Shown here in pieces: positions 7,795 through 17,519 of a stretch of 64,000 bases of DNA. The notes below the pieces were generated by a model. It searched no databases. It saw nothing but the letters and a program-made list of their open reading frames with translations, and was not told where the DNA came from. A program made the translations under genes and the position numbers. Origin of the DNA: Bog-473 sp963817735 (lineage in GTDB: Bacteria; Actinomycetota; Acidimicrobiia; Acidimicrobiales; RAAP-2); NCBI GenBank assembly GCA_963817735.1, contig CAWFPP010000013.1:62001-126000 (forward strand), read 5' to 3'. Within the stretch, counting starts at the first letter, position 1; every line of letters begins with the position of its first letter.

Positions 7795-9480
7795 TCAGTC
7801 CACGGCCAGCGGATAGGTGCCGGCCACCGCGCGCGACAGTTGCCGGCGCACCGTGCGCCGGGCGTCCTCCGCCGCCTCGGGCGCGACGGGCACGAGGCGC
7901 AGGCGCGTCCCCGGTGCGCATTGGCCCAGCCGTCCGTGGTCGGCGGACACCACGACCGCCAGCACCGGGTAGCCGCCCAGCGTGGCGTGATCGGACAGGA
8001 GGACCACCGGATCGCCGTCCGGCGGCACCTGGACCGTCCCCGTCACCACACCGTGGGAGTCGAGGCCTCCCCCGTCGGATCCTCGCCGCAGCGTCACCGT
8101 TCCCTCGGCGCGCAGACGCATCCCCACCCGGTTGGACGCCGGCTGCACGACGAAGACCGTGTCGGCCAACCGGGCCGATGCCGCGGCATCGAACTGCTCG
8201 CCGTGCGGGCCGGGCAGGACGCGCAGCTCGACGACCGACGACGCGTCGACGTCGGTGGAACCGGCCCCCACGAGATGGTCCCCGAGCGGTGGTGCCCATG
8301 CGCCGGCGTGCAGCACGTCCCCCGTCTGCAGCGGACCGGCGCCGAGCCCGGTCAACTGGTCGGTCGCGCTGCTGCCGAACCACTGTGGCCCGAGGAAGCC
8401 ACCGGCCACCGCCACGTAGGTGCGGCAGCCGGCGTGCTGACGACGGACCTCGAGCGTCTGCCCTGCGACCAGAGGAAGGAGCTGCCCGGCCGGCGCCGGC
8501 GCGCCGGCGACGCGGATCTCCGGTGCGGCTCCTACCACCGCGGCATGGCACGCGCCGAGGCAGCGCAGCCGGGTGCCGCCTCCCGTCAGCTCGAGCGTGC
8601 CGGCCATCGGGGTGTTGCCGGCCAACCGGTTGGCCAACTCGAAGGACACCGGGTCGGCCGGGCCCGCGCCCGGAACCCCGTCTGCGGCGACGTCCCGGCG
8701 ACCGGCGTCCTGGACGACAGCCCGCAGTCCCGGAGCCGCGACCTCGAAGACCGGGCGGGCATCGGACGGCAAGGACCACGGTGGCGGCGCCACGGGCTCC
8801 GGCTCGACGCGCGCGTCGACGCCGGCCACGGTGAAGCGGACCCGATCGCCCGGTGCCAGGACGGCGTAGGGCGGACGCGCCGCCGAGAACAGTGGGAAGG
8901 CGGTGCGGCCCACCAGTTGCCAGCCGCCCGGCGACGCGGTCGGATAGACGGCGGCCTGACCGTTCGCGACGGCCACCGACCCCGCCGGCACGACCGGGCG
9001 CGGCCGGGAGCGCCGCGGCACCCGGTCGAGCGGACTCGGGAGGCCCTCGAGGTAGGCGAATCCCGGGGAGAACCCGATCACGGCCGCGGTCAACGGCTGC
9101 GCGGTCAGGAGCGCGGCCACTTCGTCCGGTCGACAGCCGGCCAGCGCGGCCACCTCGTCGAGATCGGGCCCGTCAAAACGGCAGGGGATGGAAATGAGAC
9201 GACCCGGGTCGACCGGGCCGTCGGGGCCGTCGGAGGCGGGGCGTCGAGCCACTTCGGCGCGCACCGCGTCAGCGGCGGCCAGCACCGCCGGGAACTCCGC
9301 GTCAGCGTCGGTGACATGGACCATGACGGTGGCCTCGCCGCACACCACCTCGGCCTCCCCGGCCAGAGCCGTCGCCAGCTGCCCCGCCAGCACGCGTGCA
9401 GCCGGGGCGTCGGGCACTCCGATCAGGAAGGCGCGGTCACCGAGGGGCCGGACCTCCCCGACGGGGACGGACCGGGTCAT
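7795..9480 (-). CDS. pxpBC: 5-oxoprolinase subunits B and C, fused
   Basis: 561-residue fusion of the ATP-dependent 5-oxoprolinase subunits that, with PxpA, cleave 5-oxoproline to glutamate. The N-terminal ~215 residues are PxpB/KipI-like (IGFSPGFAYLEGLP, then VPAGSVAVANGQ and SPGGWQLVGRT). The rest is PxpC/KipA-like (APGLRAVVQDAGRRD, then FELANRLAGN and GSDGGGLDSHG). B and C are separate in E. coli but fusions are known. The ATG at 9480 overlaps the pxpA stop (ATGA), so translation is probably coupled; the longer frame reaching 9795 runs over pxpA in another frame and is not used. Confidence 0.9.
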   Translation of the reverse strand: MTRSVPVGEVRPLGDRAFLIGVPDAPAARVLAGQLATALAGEAEVVCGEATVMVHVTDADAEFPAVLAAADAVRAEVARRPASDGPDGPVDPGRLISIPCRFDGPDLDEVAALAGCRPDEVAALLTAQPLTAAVIGFSPGFAYLEGLPSPLDRVPRRSRPRPVVPAGSVAVANGQAAVYPTASPGGWQLVGRTAFPLFSAARPPYAVLAPGDRVRFTVAGVDARVEPEPVAPPPWSLPSDARPVFEVAAPGLRAVVQDAGRRDVAADGVPGAGPADPVSFELANRLAGNTPMAGTLELTGGGTRLRCLGACHAAVVGAAPEIRVAGAPAPAGQLLPLVAGQTLEVRRQHAGCRTYVAVAGGFLGPQWFGSSATDQLTGLGAGPLQTGDVLHAGAWAPPLGDHLVGAGSTDVDASSVVELRVLPGPHGEQFDAAASARLADTVFVVQPASNRVGMRLRAEGTVTLRRGSDGGGLDSHGVVTGTVQVPPDGDPVVLLSDHATLGGYPVLAVVVSADHGRLGQCAPGTRLRLVPVAPEAAEDARRTVRRQLSRAVAGTYPLAVD

Positions 9481-10247
9481 GCACGCGCCGGCGCGACCAC
9501 TTCGATAGCCGAGTCGGCCAGGACGCGACGGACGCCGGTGGCGATGGCGACGGCCCCCGGGGAGTCGCCGTGGATGCACAGGGTGTCCACCCACAGCGTC
9601 AGCACCGACCCGTCGTCGGCGACCACCGCGCCGCGGGCCAGGCTGAGCGCCTGGGCCGTCGCCTCGGGCTCGGCCAGCACGGCGCCGGCGGTCGCCCGGT
9701 CGACCAGCCCGCCATCGTGCCGGTAGGCGCGGTCGCAGAACCCTTCCTCGCAGGCGGGCATCCCATCGCGCAATACCATCGCCATGGCCCGGCACCCCGA
9801 CGGCAGCACCATGGTCACGGCGTCACCAACGCTGGCACGGACGGCGTCGCGGAAGGTCGAGTAGACGGCACCACCTTTGGCCACCTCTTCGTACAGCGCG
9901 CCGTGCGCCTTGACCGATGCCACCTTCGTGCCGGCGGTCCGACACACCTGGTCGAGCGCGCGCAGCTGCTGGGTCAGGGACTCGCCGAGCTCGCCGCGGT
10001 CCATCTCCATCGGCTGGCGCCCGAAGCCGGCGCGCTCGGGGTAGGAGGGGTGGGCACCGACGCGGACCGCGTGCTCCAAGGCAGCGGCGACGGTCGCCGT
10101 CATCGACTTGTCGTCCCCGGCGTGACCGCCGCAGGCGACATGCACCGACGTCACCAACCCCATGAGCGCGCGCTCCACCGCGATCCCGGCGGCATCGGTC
10201 GCTTCGCCCACGTCGGCGTTGAGATCGATCGTCCGCTTCACATGCAC
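9477..10247 (-). CDS. pxpA: 5-oxoprolinase subunit A (LamB/YcsF family)
   Basis: 256 residues, the normal length. The N-terminal IDLNADVGEATDAAG is the family signature (DLNxDxGE), followed by HVACGGHAGDD and GAHPSYPERAGFGRQ, which carry the putative active-site residues. PxpA opens the 5-oxoproline ring together with PxpBC, which is encoded next with a 4-bp overlap, so the complete enzyme is in one operon. GTG start at 10247, four bases after the stop of the helicase gene; probably translated by coupling. Role: recycling spontaneously formed pyroglutamate to glutamate. Confidence 0.92.
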   Translation of the reverse strand: MHVKRTIDLNADVGEATDAAGIAVERALMGLVTSVHVACGGHAGDDKSMTATVAAALEHAVRVGAHPSYPERAGFGRQPMEMDRGELGESLTQQLRALDQVCRTAGTKVASVKAHGALYEEVAKGGAVYSTFRDAVRASVGDAVTMVLPSGCRAMAMVLRDGMPACEEGFCDRAYRHDGGLVDRATAGAVLAEPEATAQALSLARGAVVADDGSVLTLWVDTLCIHGDSPGAVAIATGVRRVLADSAIEVVAPARA

Positions 10248-10251
10248 GACG

Positions 10252-13200
10252 TCAGCCGGCCTCGAGCTGGTCCACCACGACGCCGTCGCGGTAGACCACT
10301 CGCTGGTTGCGGCGCGTCGGCACGCGTGCCCCGCCGAGGACGGAGCCCGTCATGTTGAGCGGGTCCGCCCCGGCCACCACGACCTGCTCACCATGGGCAC
10401 CGCGGCGGTGCGTCGCCTGCAGCTCCTCGAACGCCTCGGGCAGCGCGTACTGCTCGCCGGAGAGCCCGGCAACGAACCGTCCTCCGAGGACGAGGCCACG
10501 CGCCTCGAGCCGGCGCAGCGCCCACACGACCTCGCGCCACGGCACCTTGAAAGACTCCCGGCTCCACACCTCCCACGCGACGACGCCCCAGCGCACCAGC
10601 AGCTGCTGCGCCACCGCCTCGGCCAGCGCCTCGTTGCCGGGCAAGAGGACGCCGTCGTCCACGGCCGGCGCGCCCAACACCTCGGGCCCGGGCAGGAGCG
10701 ACCAGCGGCCCTCGCCGATCCCGGTCCCCACCGGGGCGCGGCGACGGGCCAGGCGCACCGACGGACGGCGTACCGTCCGCGTGCGCCAGCGGTCGCGGGC
10801 CGACAGCAGCGCCCGCACCGCCGAGAAGGCATCCGCAGTGACGAGGCCCCGCGCCACCAGATCCCACAGTCCCTCGTCGACCTCGGCCGGCAGCCGGCCG
10901 GTGACCGGCGCCAACTCGGGTCGGAAGCAGGCACCGCGCGTTCGCAGGGCCGCGAGCACGTCGGCGGCCGTGCCGACCTCGGGCTCCGGTGCGAGCGCTC
11001 CGGCTCGCACGGCGCGCAACATGTCTTCGAGGTCATCGCGCACGACGAAGGCGAGCGGTGTGGCCGGCGAGGGCGTGCCGCTGCGCCCGGTTCGCTCAGC
11101 ACGCGGTGTCAGGCGCCCCCACACGATCTCGCCCGACAGACAGAGCTCGTCGAGCCAGCGCGCGTCGTAGCCGGTGACACGGGCGGGCAGGATCTGCGCC
11201 TCCCACTCCGCCGCCGGCGCCTCGATGCCCTGCAACTGCTCGAGGACTTCGAGGAGGCCGGCCCGGCCCTCGAGCCGGCTGTCGGGTGTCGCGTGCTGCC
11301 AGTGGGTGAGGAAGCGCACGTACTCGGCGATCGGCACGGCGTCGACCATCCCGCGGCGGCGGCTGCGGCTGGCGCCGTGCAGGCGGACGAGGAGGTTGCG
11401 CGCGCACCAGCGGCCATCGGGGAGCTCGATGGCCGAGCCCTTGCCCTCGAGGCGCGCCAACGCGGTGCGGGCACGGGCCCCCGACAGCGGCGCCCCCATG
11501 GGTGCGCCCGACGGGAGGGCAGCATCCGCCACCAGCTGCTCGACGGTCACCGGGCCCGCCAGCTGCAGGTGGCCTGCGATGCAGGCCGCGGCGGCCTCGT
11601 CGTCTTCCGCGAGCACCAGCGCGGCCTGGCGGCGCTCGGTGGCCACCCAGCACCCGTCGACCAGTCCGGCCCGGCCGTCGGCCGCGAGGGTCTCGTACCA
11701 CTGCTCCCACTCGCGGTGCGGGCGCGCCGCCACGAGGGAGAGAAGCAGGTCGTGCAGCTCGTCGGCGTTGCGCAGGCGGGGACGGACCTGGTCGAGCACG
11801 ACAGCGACGGCCTCCGGGTCCAGGGCGGCCAACTCCGACGCCGGGACCGGCAGCCCGTCGGGACCGAGCTCGCCCAGGCCACGCCGCAACGACAATGCCC
11901 GGGTCCGCCGCTCCTCGAGCGGCGCGTCGTCGAGATAGGTGAAGGGTCGCCCGCTCAAGATTGCGTGGGAGAACGGGGACGGCTCCGACGACTCGACCGT
12001 GTGCACCGCGATGGCGCCCGACTCGACCTGGGACCACACCTCGATCAACCCCTCCACCGAGAGACCCTCGTGCAGGCAGTCGTGCACGGTCTGGCGGGCC
12101 AGGACGTGATCGGGCACTCCCACGGGACCGGGCGGCGCGTTCTCCTGACAGGCGGCCAAGCCCGGCCACACGGCGGCCAGAAGGTCGTCGGCCTCCATGC
12201 GCTGCAGATGAATGGGACGGCGCTTGCCACCGTTCATGCGAGGCAGCACCAGCGCGCGGTTGAGGTTCCAGCGCCAGCGGGCGCCGAGCATGGGATGCAA
12301 CAGCACGGCTTGCGTCAGGACCTCCGAGGCCTTGGCGCTGCTCAGCATGGACTGCACCTTGGTGAGCGGGAAGCTGTGCTGGGGCCCGAGCGACAGGACC
12401 ACGGTGTCGTCGTCCGCCGCCGCCTGGAGCTCGAAGTCGAACGAGACGCAGAAACGCTTGCGCAGGGCCAGACCGAGTGCCCGGTTGATGCGGCCACCGA
12501 AGGGCGCGTGGATGATCAGCTGCGAGCCCTCGCTGTCGTCGAAGCAGCGCTCGACGACGATCCGCTCCCTAGTCGGCAGATGCCCGAGCGCGGCCAGGCC
12601 GGCGGCACAGTAGGCCACGACCTGCTGGGCCACCTCGGCGGACACGCCGGCGCGCTCCTGCACGAGCCGGCGCGCCCCGTCGCCGTCCTGGGCCTGCAGG
12701 AGCGGCTCGAGCGCCGCCCGGAGATCGCTCACCGCCTCGGACAGCTCCGCCGTGCGGGCCGGGGCCTCGCCCAGCCAGAAGGGGATCGTCGGGGGCAGGT
12801 CCCCGGCGTCGTAGACCCGCACCGTGCCGACCTCGACCTTGGCCACCCGCCAAGAATGGGTGCCCAGGAGGAAGATGTCGCCCGCGGTCGCCTCGACCGC
12901 GAAGTCCTCGTGGACCGACCCGACCGTGACGCCGTCGGGGTCGAGCACGACGCGGTAGTCGCCGGTCTCGGGGATGGCGCCCCCGCCGGTGAGCGCGGCG
13001 AGACGCGCGCCGCGCCGCGCCCGCAAGCGCCCGTTGACCGCGTCGAGGTGAAGGTGCGCGCCGCGCCGTCCGCGCCCTGTCTCGATGCCCCAGCTCGCCA
13101 ACGCCACGACGTCGTCGAAGTCCTTCCGCGACAGCTCCGCGTAGGGGGCGGCGCGACACGTCATGTCCCACATCGCCTCGACGTCGCGCTCCTCGGTGGA

Positions 13201-14523
13201 GGCCACCTCCGCCACGAGCTGCTGGGTCAGGACGTCGAGCGGGGCGACCGGGGGCTCGAGCAGGTCGAGCCGGCCCTCCCGCACCGCGGCCAGGAGGGCC
13301 GTGCACTCGACGAGCTCGTCGCGCGTGGTCGGGAACAGACGCCCCGCCGGCGTCCCGTCGCGATGGTGGTTGGCCCGCCCGACCCGTTGCAGGAAGGTGC
13401 CGATGGCGCGGGGCGAGCCGATTTGGCACACCAGCTCGACCGGGCCGACGTCGATGCCCAGCTCGAGCGAAGCCGTTGCCACCAGCGCGCGCAGGTCGCC
13501 GGCCCGCAGTCGCGTCTCGACGATGCGCCGTCGCGCCGCGGAGAGGCTGCCGTGGTGCGCCGCAACGAGAAGCGAGGCGTCGACATCGTCGCCGGCAGCG
13601 GTCGGATCGTCACCCAGCCGCTCCGCCAGCTGGTGGGCCACCCGCTCGGCCATCTTGCGCGTGTTGACGAAGACGAGCGTCGTGCGGTGGTCCCGCGTGT
13701 GCTCGGCGATGCGGTCGAGGATGTCCGACATCTGCCCGCCGCTCATGACCGCCTCGAGCTCGGTGGACGGGAGCTCGATGGCCACCTCGAGATCGCGGGC
13801 GTGGCCGCAGTCGACGATCACGGTGGGGGGCCGGTCGTCGTGCACGCCGGAGAGCAAGCGGGCCACGAGGTCGAGCGGCCGCTGCGTGGCCGAGAGCCCG
13901 ATCCGCTGGAGGCTCCCGCCGCTCTCGTTCACCAGCGCGTCGAGCCGCTCGAGGCTGAGGGCCAGGTGGCTGCCCCGCTTGTCGCGGGCGAGCGTGTGCA
14001 CCTCGTCGACGATCACGGTGCGCACGCCCCGCAGGAGTTGGCGCGACGAGGGCGCTGTCAACAGGAGGTAGAGGGACTCCGGTGTCGTGACGAGAAGGTC
14101 GGGTGACTGCCTCTTCATGGCGGCGCGCTCGGCCGCCGGCGTGTCGCCGGTGCGGATGGCGACGCGCAACCCCGGGTCGGCGTAGCCGAGCCGGGCGGCC
14201 TCCTCCCGGATTTCGGTCAGGGGGACATGGAGGTTCTCGTGCACGTCGACGGCGAGCGCCCGCAGCGGGGAGATATAGAGGACCTCGGGGGTGCCCCGGG
14301 TGCCGGATCCCTCCTGGGCGGCCCGGTAGGCGGCATCGATGGCGACCAGGAACCCCGTGAGTGTCTTGCCCGAGCCCGTCGGCGAGGCGACCAGGACGTC
14401 GCTGCCCGCCGCGATGTGGGGCCAGGCGGCCGACTGCGGCGGCGTCGGGCCGAGGGGGAAGCGACGGGCGAACCAGCTGGCGACGGCCGGATGGAAGAGC
14501 GTGTCGGGCGAGGCTTCGGGCAC
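10252..14523 (-). CDS. lhr: Lhr-family large ATP-dependent helicase
   Basis: 1423-residue superfamily 2 helicase. Walker A is SPTGSGKT (47-54), motif II DEVH (173-176), motif III SAT (211-213), and motif VI is QRVGRANHHRDG near residue 380. The Lhr-specific winged-helix and beta-barrel regions follow, with a long C-terminal half as in mycobacterial and E. coli Lhr, which are 3'-5' DNA translocases induced by DNA damage. GTG start at 14523; the purine stretch GGGAG directly abuts it, so the exact start is uncertain. It is the first gene of the run into pxpA-pxpBC, an association I read as proximity rather than shared function. Confidence 0.92.
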   Translation of the reverse strand: MPEASPDTLFHPAVASWFARRFPLGPTPPQSAAWPHIAAGSDVLVASPTGSGKTLTGFLVAIDAAYRAAQEGSGTRGTPEVLYISPLRALAVDVHENLHVPLTEIREEAARLGYADPGLRVAIRTGDTPAAERAAMKRQSPDLLVTTPESLYLLLTAPSSRQLLRGVRTVIVDEVHTLARDKRGSHLALSLERLDALVNESGGSLQRIGLSATQRPLDLVARLLSGVHDDRPPTVIVDCGHARDLEVAIELPSTELEAVMSGGQMSDILDRIAEHTRDHRTTLVFVNTRKMAERVAHQLAERLGDDPTAAGDDVDASLLVAAHHGSLSAARRRIVETRLRAGDLRALVATASLELGIDVGPVELVCQIGSPRAIGTFLQRVGRANHHRDGTPAGRLFPTTRDELVECTALLAAVREGRLDLLEPPVAPLDVLTQQLVAEVASTEERDVEAMWDMTCRAAPYAELSRKDFDDVVALASWGIETGRGRRGAHLHLDAVNGRLRARRGARLAALTGGGAIPETGDYRVVLDPDGVTVGSVHEDFAVEATAGDIFLLGTHSWRVAKVEVGTVRVYDAGDLPPTIPFWLGEAPARTAELSEAVSDLRAALEPLLQAQDGDGARRLVQERAGVSAEVAQQVVAYCAAGLAALGHLPTRERIVVERCFDDSEGSQLIIHAPFGGRINRALGLALRKRFCVSFDFELQAAADDDTVVLSLGPQHSFPLTKVQSMLSSAKASEVLTQAVLLHPMLGARWRWNLNRALVLPRMNGGKRRPIHLQRMEADDLLAAVWPGLAACQENAPPGPVGVPDHVLARQTVHDCLHEGLSVEGLIEVWSQVESGAIAVHTVESSEPSPFSHAILSGRPFTYLDDAPLEERRTRALSLRRGLGELGPDGLPVPASELAALDPEAVAVVLDQVRPRLRNADELHDLLLSLVAARPHREWEQWYETLAADGRAGLVDGCWVATERRQAALVLAEDDEAAAACIAGHLQLAGPVTVEQLVADAALPSGAPMGAPLSGARARTALARLEGKGSAIELPDGRWCARNLLVRLHGASRSRRRGMVDAVPIAEYVRFLTHWQHATPDSRLEGRAGLLEVLEQLQGIEAPAAEWEAQILPARVTGYDARWLDELCLSGEIVWGRLTPRAERTGRSGTPSPATPLAFVVRDDLEDMLRAVRAGALAPEPEVGTAADVLAALRTRGACFRPELAPVTGRLPAEVDEGLWDLVARGLVTADAFSAVRALLSARDRWRTRTVRRPSVRLARRRAPVGTGIGEGRWSLLPGPEVLGAPAVDDGVLLPGNEALAEAVAQQLLVRWGVVAWEVWSRESFKVPWREVVWALRRLEARGLVLGGRFVAGLSGEQYALPEAFEELQATHRRGAHGEQVVVAGADPLNMTGSVLGGARVPTRRNQRVVYRDGVVVDQLEAG

Positions 14524-14614
14524 CCTCCCATTTCACCAGGATGTAGTGACGGCCGCGGCGGTCCGGCCGCCGGTACCGGCCCGGTGGCACCAGGGCGGCC
14601 CTCCCGGGGCGGCG

Positions 14615-15562
14615 TCAGGACGCGGCCGGGGCCAGGTCGTGCGAGGTGCCGACGTAGCGGTCGAGGACGTCGGCCACCTCGGCCCGCCCCTCCTCGATGA
14701 GGGTCGCCGTGCCCGAGAAGTCGCGGTACTCGCCCGAGGGCTCGCCGCCCCCGGAGAACACGACCACCTCGACGCCGGGCGGGAGGGAGGCCAGCTCGCG
14801 GATGAAGCGGGCGTGGATGGCGACGAAGAACGCCGTCAGCTGGGCCTCGAGCGGGCGCCGCGGCGGGGATGGGTGGTAGTGCAACGGCCCGCACAGCAGC
14901 ACATAGATACGGTCGCAGCCGGCGGCGATGGCCTGGCTGATCGGCACGTTGTTGACCACCCCGCCGTCGACGAGCAGGTCGCCGTCGATGACGACCGGCG
15001 GAAAGATGGACGGAATGGCAGAGGAGGCCAGGATGGCCTCGGCCGCCGGGCCGTGGCCGATCCAGCGCTCCCGCCCGTCGGTGAGCGACGTCGTCACCAC
15101 CTCGATCGGGATGGTGGCGTCCTCGAGGTTCTCGTAGTCGATGCCGGCCTCGATGATGGCCCGCAGCCCCGTGTTGGCGTGCACGGACGGGCGCTTCTGC
15201 AGGAAGGCCCACGGGCCATCGAGCGCGCCGCGGGGAAAGATGTCGGTCCCCTTCACCGCACGCCAGATGTCGGCCATCTGCTCGGTGTTCTCGAGGGTCG
15301 GCTGACCGGCGTAGGACGCGCCGTTGATGGCGCCGACCGAGGCGCCGAAGACGCGGTCGGCCCGGATGTCGCGCCGGGTCAGCTCCTGGAGCATGCCCAC
15401 CTGGACGGCACCGCGGCTGCCCCCGCCGCCGAGGACGAACCCCGTGCGGTGGGGAATGTGGTGCCGGCCCTCCGGGGTATGACGGCGCTGCGCCCATGCC
15501 GCGCGGAAGCGATCGGTGAGGGACGGCGCGGGCCCGCCGGCGAAGCGGTTGGCGTCGGTCAC
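14615..15562 (-). CDS. Patatin-like phospholipase / RssA-type esterase
   Basis: 315-residue Ser-Asp dyad hydrolase. The oxyanion loop GGGGSRG is at 45-51, the nucleophile Ser75 lies in GASVG, and the catalytic Asp199 in DGG, the full patatin set. Members deacylate phospholipids or other lipids; the substrate is unknown. I start at the GTG at 15562, which overlaps the stop of the preceding small membrane-protein gene (GTGA), rather than the upstream frame reaching 15658. No signal peptide, so probably cytoplasmic or membrane-peripheral. The pairing with a single-span membrane protein may tether it to the membrane (inference). Confidence 0.85.
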   Translation of the reverse strand: MTDANRFAGGPAPSLTDRFRAAWAQRRHTPEGRHHIPHRTGFVLGGGGSRGAVQVGMLQELTRRDIRADRVFGASVGAINGASYAGQPTLENTEQMADIWRAVKGTDIFPRGALDGPWAFLQKRPSVHANTGLRAIIEAGIDYENLEDATIPIEVVTTSLTDGRERWIGHGPAAEAILASSAIPSIFPPVVIDGDLLVDGGVVNNVPISQAIAAGCDRIYVLLCGPLHYHPSPPRRPLEAQLTAFFVAIHARFIRELASLPPGVEVVVFSGGGEPSGEYRDFSGTATLIEEGRAEVADVLDRYVGTSHDLAPAAS

Positions 15563-15762
15563 CGGGCCCCGCCCGGATGGTCCCGAGGAGGCTGACCTCT
15601 CTCCTGTTGCCGGGCGCGCCACGCCTTGCGCCCGGCGATGTCGTTGCGCACCGCCCACAGGATCACGATCACCACGAGCGTGAGCATCGCCACCACGAAG
15701 ATCCCGAAGATCACGAAGAAGGCGGTGTTGCCGGCCGACGCCAGCACGAGCGCGGGTGACAT
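15559..15762 (-). CDS. Small single-span membrane protein
   Basis: 67 residues with one hydrophobic segment (about residues 12-36, AFFVIFGIFVVAMLTLVVIV) and a basic, Gln/Arg/Pro-rich cytoplasmic tail. No family recognised. ATG at 15762; a longer frame from 15858 adds residues with no typical membrane-protein character and no better start. Its stop overlaps the patatin start by 4 bp, so the two are translationally coupled. Confidence 0.55.
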   Translation of the reverse strand: MSPALVLASAGNTAFFVIFGIFVVAMLTLVVIVILWAVRNDIAGRKAWRARQQERGQPPRDHPGGAR

Positions 15763-15820
15763 GTCCGTCTCAGGGTAGAGCAGCGAGACCGGTGTCACAG
15801 CCGGTGGCCACACTGCACCG

Positions 15821-16675
15821 ATGGTCCTCGTCGCACCGCGTCCCCTCCTCCGGCCCACCCCGCCGGGTGACGCGCCGGCGGACAGAGGGACGGGAGCCGA
15901 GGTCCTGGCGCTGCTCCGCGGTGACGCGGCGGCGCGTCCCTGCTTCGACCCCGGGCTGGCCGGCGGGCTGCGGGCCTGGCTCGAAGACGCCGCCTACGAC
16001 GTGGTGGCGACCCGGGGCGAGCACGCAGCCCCCCTCGTCCTCGGACCGCGCCGATTGCTCGGTTCGCACGCGGAGCGGGGCGGCGGCGGCGGCGGCGGCG
16101 CGAGCGACGGGCTCCTCCTGCCCCGGCTGGTGCACACACTGCTGCGCCAACTCGTGCACACCGGCGGCATCCACGACCCGCTGGCCGACGCGCTCGACGC
16201 GCTGCGGGCGTCAGGGGACGACGCCGACGTGCGGAGGATCGAGTCGCTGCCGGCGGCGGAGCGCACGGTGCTCGCAGAGACGCTGGCCCTGCACGCCCGC
16301 AACCTGAGCGGGCTGGTCCCGCGGTTCGCCCCGGGCTGGATGCCCCGTACCGACGACCGCGTCGCCATCCCGCTCGGGGGCGGCCGGATCGTCCTGCACG
16401 GGATGTTCGACCTCGTGGTGGGGCTGCCCCAGCCGGGCACGGCGTCGTTGTGCGCGGTGGGCCTCTCCACCGGCTCCCCGTGGGCGTCCGCACGGCGGTC
16501 ACTCCACTACCTGTCGCTGCTCGAGACCCTTCGGAGCGGCACGCCCCCGTTCCGGCTGGCGCTGCTCGATTCCGCTTCCGGCCGCTACGGCGTCGAGGAC
16601 GTGCGCGAGGAACACCTGCGGGCGATCGCCTCCCACATCGCCGCCTGGCTGGCTCGGGTCACGACGGATGGATAG
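15821..16675 (+). CDS. Hypothetical, possible inactivated PD-(D/E)XK nuclease-like protein
   Basis: 284 residues. Residues ~180-260 read like the RecB-type nuclease core: a strand with IVLHGMFDLVVG (Asp197), a strand CAVGLSTGS, and a helix of the form LHYLSLLETLRSG with PPFRLAL behind it. In active members the second strand carries Glu/Asp-x-Lys; here those positions are Gly214 and Ser216, so catalysis is unlikely. The family call is inference from pattern. A (GGC)n run encodes seven consecutive Gly near residues 87-93. The gene overlaps the next one by 8 bp and the pair sits directly before typA. Confidence 0.5.
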   Translation: MVLVAPRPLLRPTPPGDAPADRGTGAEVLALLRGDAAARPCFDPGLAGGLRAWLEDAAYDVVATRGEHAAPLVLGPRRLLGSHAERGGGGGGGASDGLLLPRLVHTLLRQLVHTGGIHDPLADALDALRASGDDADVRRIESLPAAERTVLAETLALHARNLSGLVPRFAPGWMPRTDDRVAIPLGGGRIVLHGMFDLVVGLPQPGTASLCAVGLSTGSPWASARRSLHYLSLLETLRSGTPPFRLALLDSASGRYGVEDVREEHLRAIASHIAAWLARVTTDG

Positions 16676-17480
16676 CCGGCTCATGGCCGCGCTGGCGGAG
16701 CCCGTCCCCGCCATCGACCCGGCGTCGTGGGGTCGCGCCCTCGACGAGGCGAAGGCGAAGCTGGCCGGGCTGGCCGTCCGGCGCGCCGGCGCCGCTCGGT
16801 TCCGCGTCACCGACCACGAGGTGCGCACGGCATTCGCCATGGACGCCGACGCCGACGAACCGGGTCACGCCGACCCGTTCGCCTGGTCGACGGGCACGGC
16901 GCGGCGATCCATCGGCGTGGCCGCCGTCCGTCTCCTGGCCGGAGGGATGGCGCGTTCCCCGCTCGAGGCCGTCCGGTCCAGGCTGGCCGAGTCCTCGCGC
17001 TGGGTGCGCGAGGGCAGCGCCTCCGCCACGCAGCTCGACCGTTGGGTGGTCGACCTCCCGCCCGCCGGCCGCGCCGCCGTCGGCGCGGCGGCCGTGACGT
17101 GGGCCACCCGCCTGTGGTGTGCCCTCGACTGGTCGTCGTTCCCCTCGGTCCCGGTCATCGGCCGCGACCATTGGTGGGACAGCCCCCATTCCGCCCTGCT
17201 CGCGCTGCGCGGGCGGGCCGACGTGCGCACGGGGCAGACGCACCTCGTGGTGCTGTCGGGACCCCGCCGCGACTCGGTGCGCGCCGAGCTCGCCCTGGTG
17301 ACCCTCGTGGAGGCTCTCCGCCCGCGGGGCAACGACGGGCCGGGCCGGGTCGTCGGCTGGTGGCCCGACTCGGGCCACCTGGTCCGGCTCGAGCCCGAAC
17401 CGGCTGCCCTCACCCTTGGGGCGGAGGCGGTCGAGCTGGCGCTCGGCGGTGCCGGGACGTCGCTGCGACCGGCCGCCTGA
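16668..17480 (+). CDS. Hypothetical partner of the preceding gene
   Basis: 270 residues, no firm family. The C-terminal third (GRADVRTGQTHLVVLSG, then a helix ELALVTLVEALRPR and VVGWWPDSGHLVRLEP) has the same strand-helix-strand rhythm as the degenerate nuclease-like core in the upstream gene, suggesting the two are distant relatives; no Asp/Glu-x-Lys pair is visible. ATG at 16668 overlaps the upstream stop by 8 bp, so the two are translationally coupled and likely act together. The typA start lies 39 bp downstream. Confidence 0.5.
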   Translation: MDSRLMAALAEPVPAIDPASWGRALDEAKAKLAGLAVRRAGAARFRVTDHEVRTAFAMDADADEPGHADPFAWSTGTARRSIGVAAVRLLAGGMARSPLEAVRSRLAESSRWVREGSASATQLDRWVVDLPPAGRAAVGAAAVTWATRLWCALDWSSFPSVPVIGRDHWWDSPHSALLALRGRADVRTGQTHLVVLSGPRRDSVRAELALVTLVEALRPRGNDGPGRVVGWWPDSGHLVRLEPEPAALTLGAEAVELALGGAGTSLRPAA

Positions 17481-17519
17481 AGGGAGGCCCACCCCGGTCC
17501 TCTATCGTGGGGTCCCCCC

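Noticed and set aside
9481..9795. N-terminal extension of PxpBC
   Set aside because: It runs in another frame over pxpA; the ATG overlapping the pxpA stop explains the gene better.
10162..14106. Very long plus-strand open frame opposite lhr
   Set aside because: Antisense shadow of a high-GC helicase gene; composition is Arg/Gly/Ala/His-rich with no domain. The same applies to long frames opposite typA, livHM and the DHA2 transporter.
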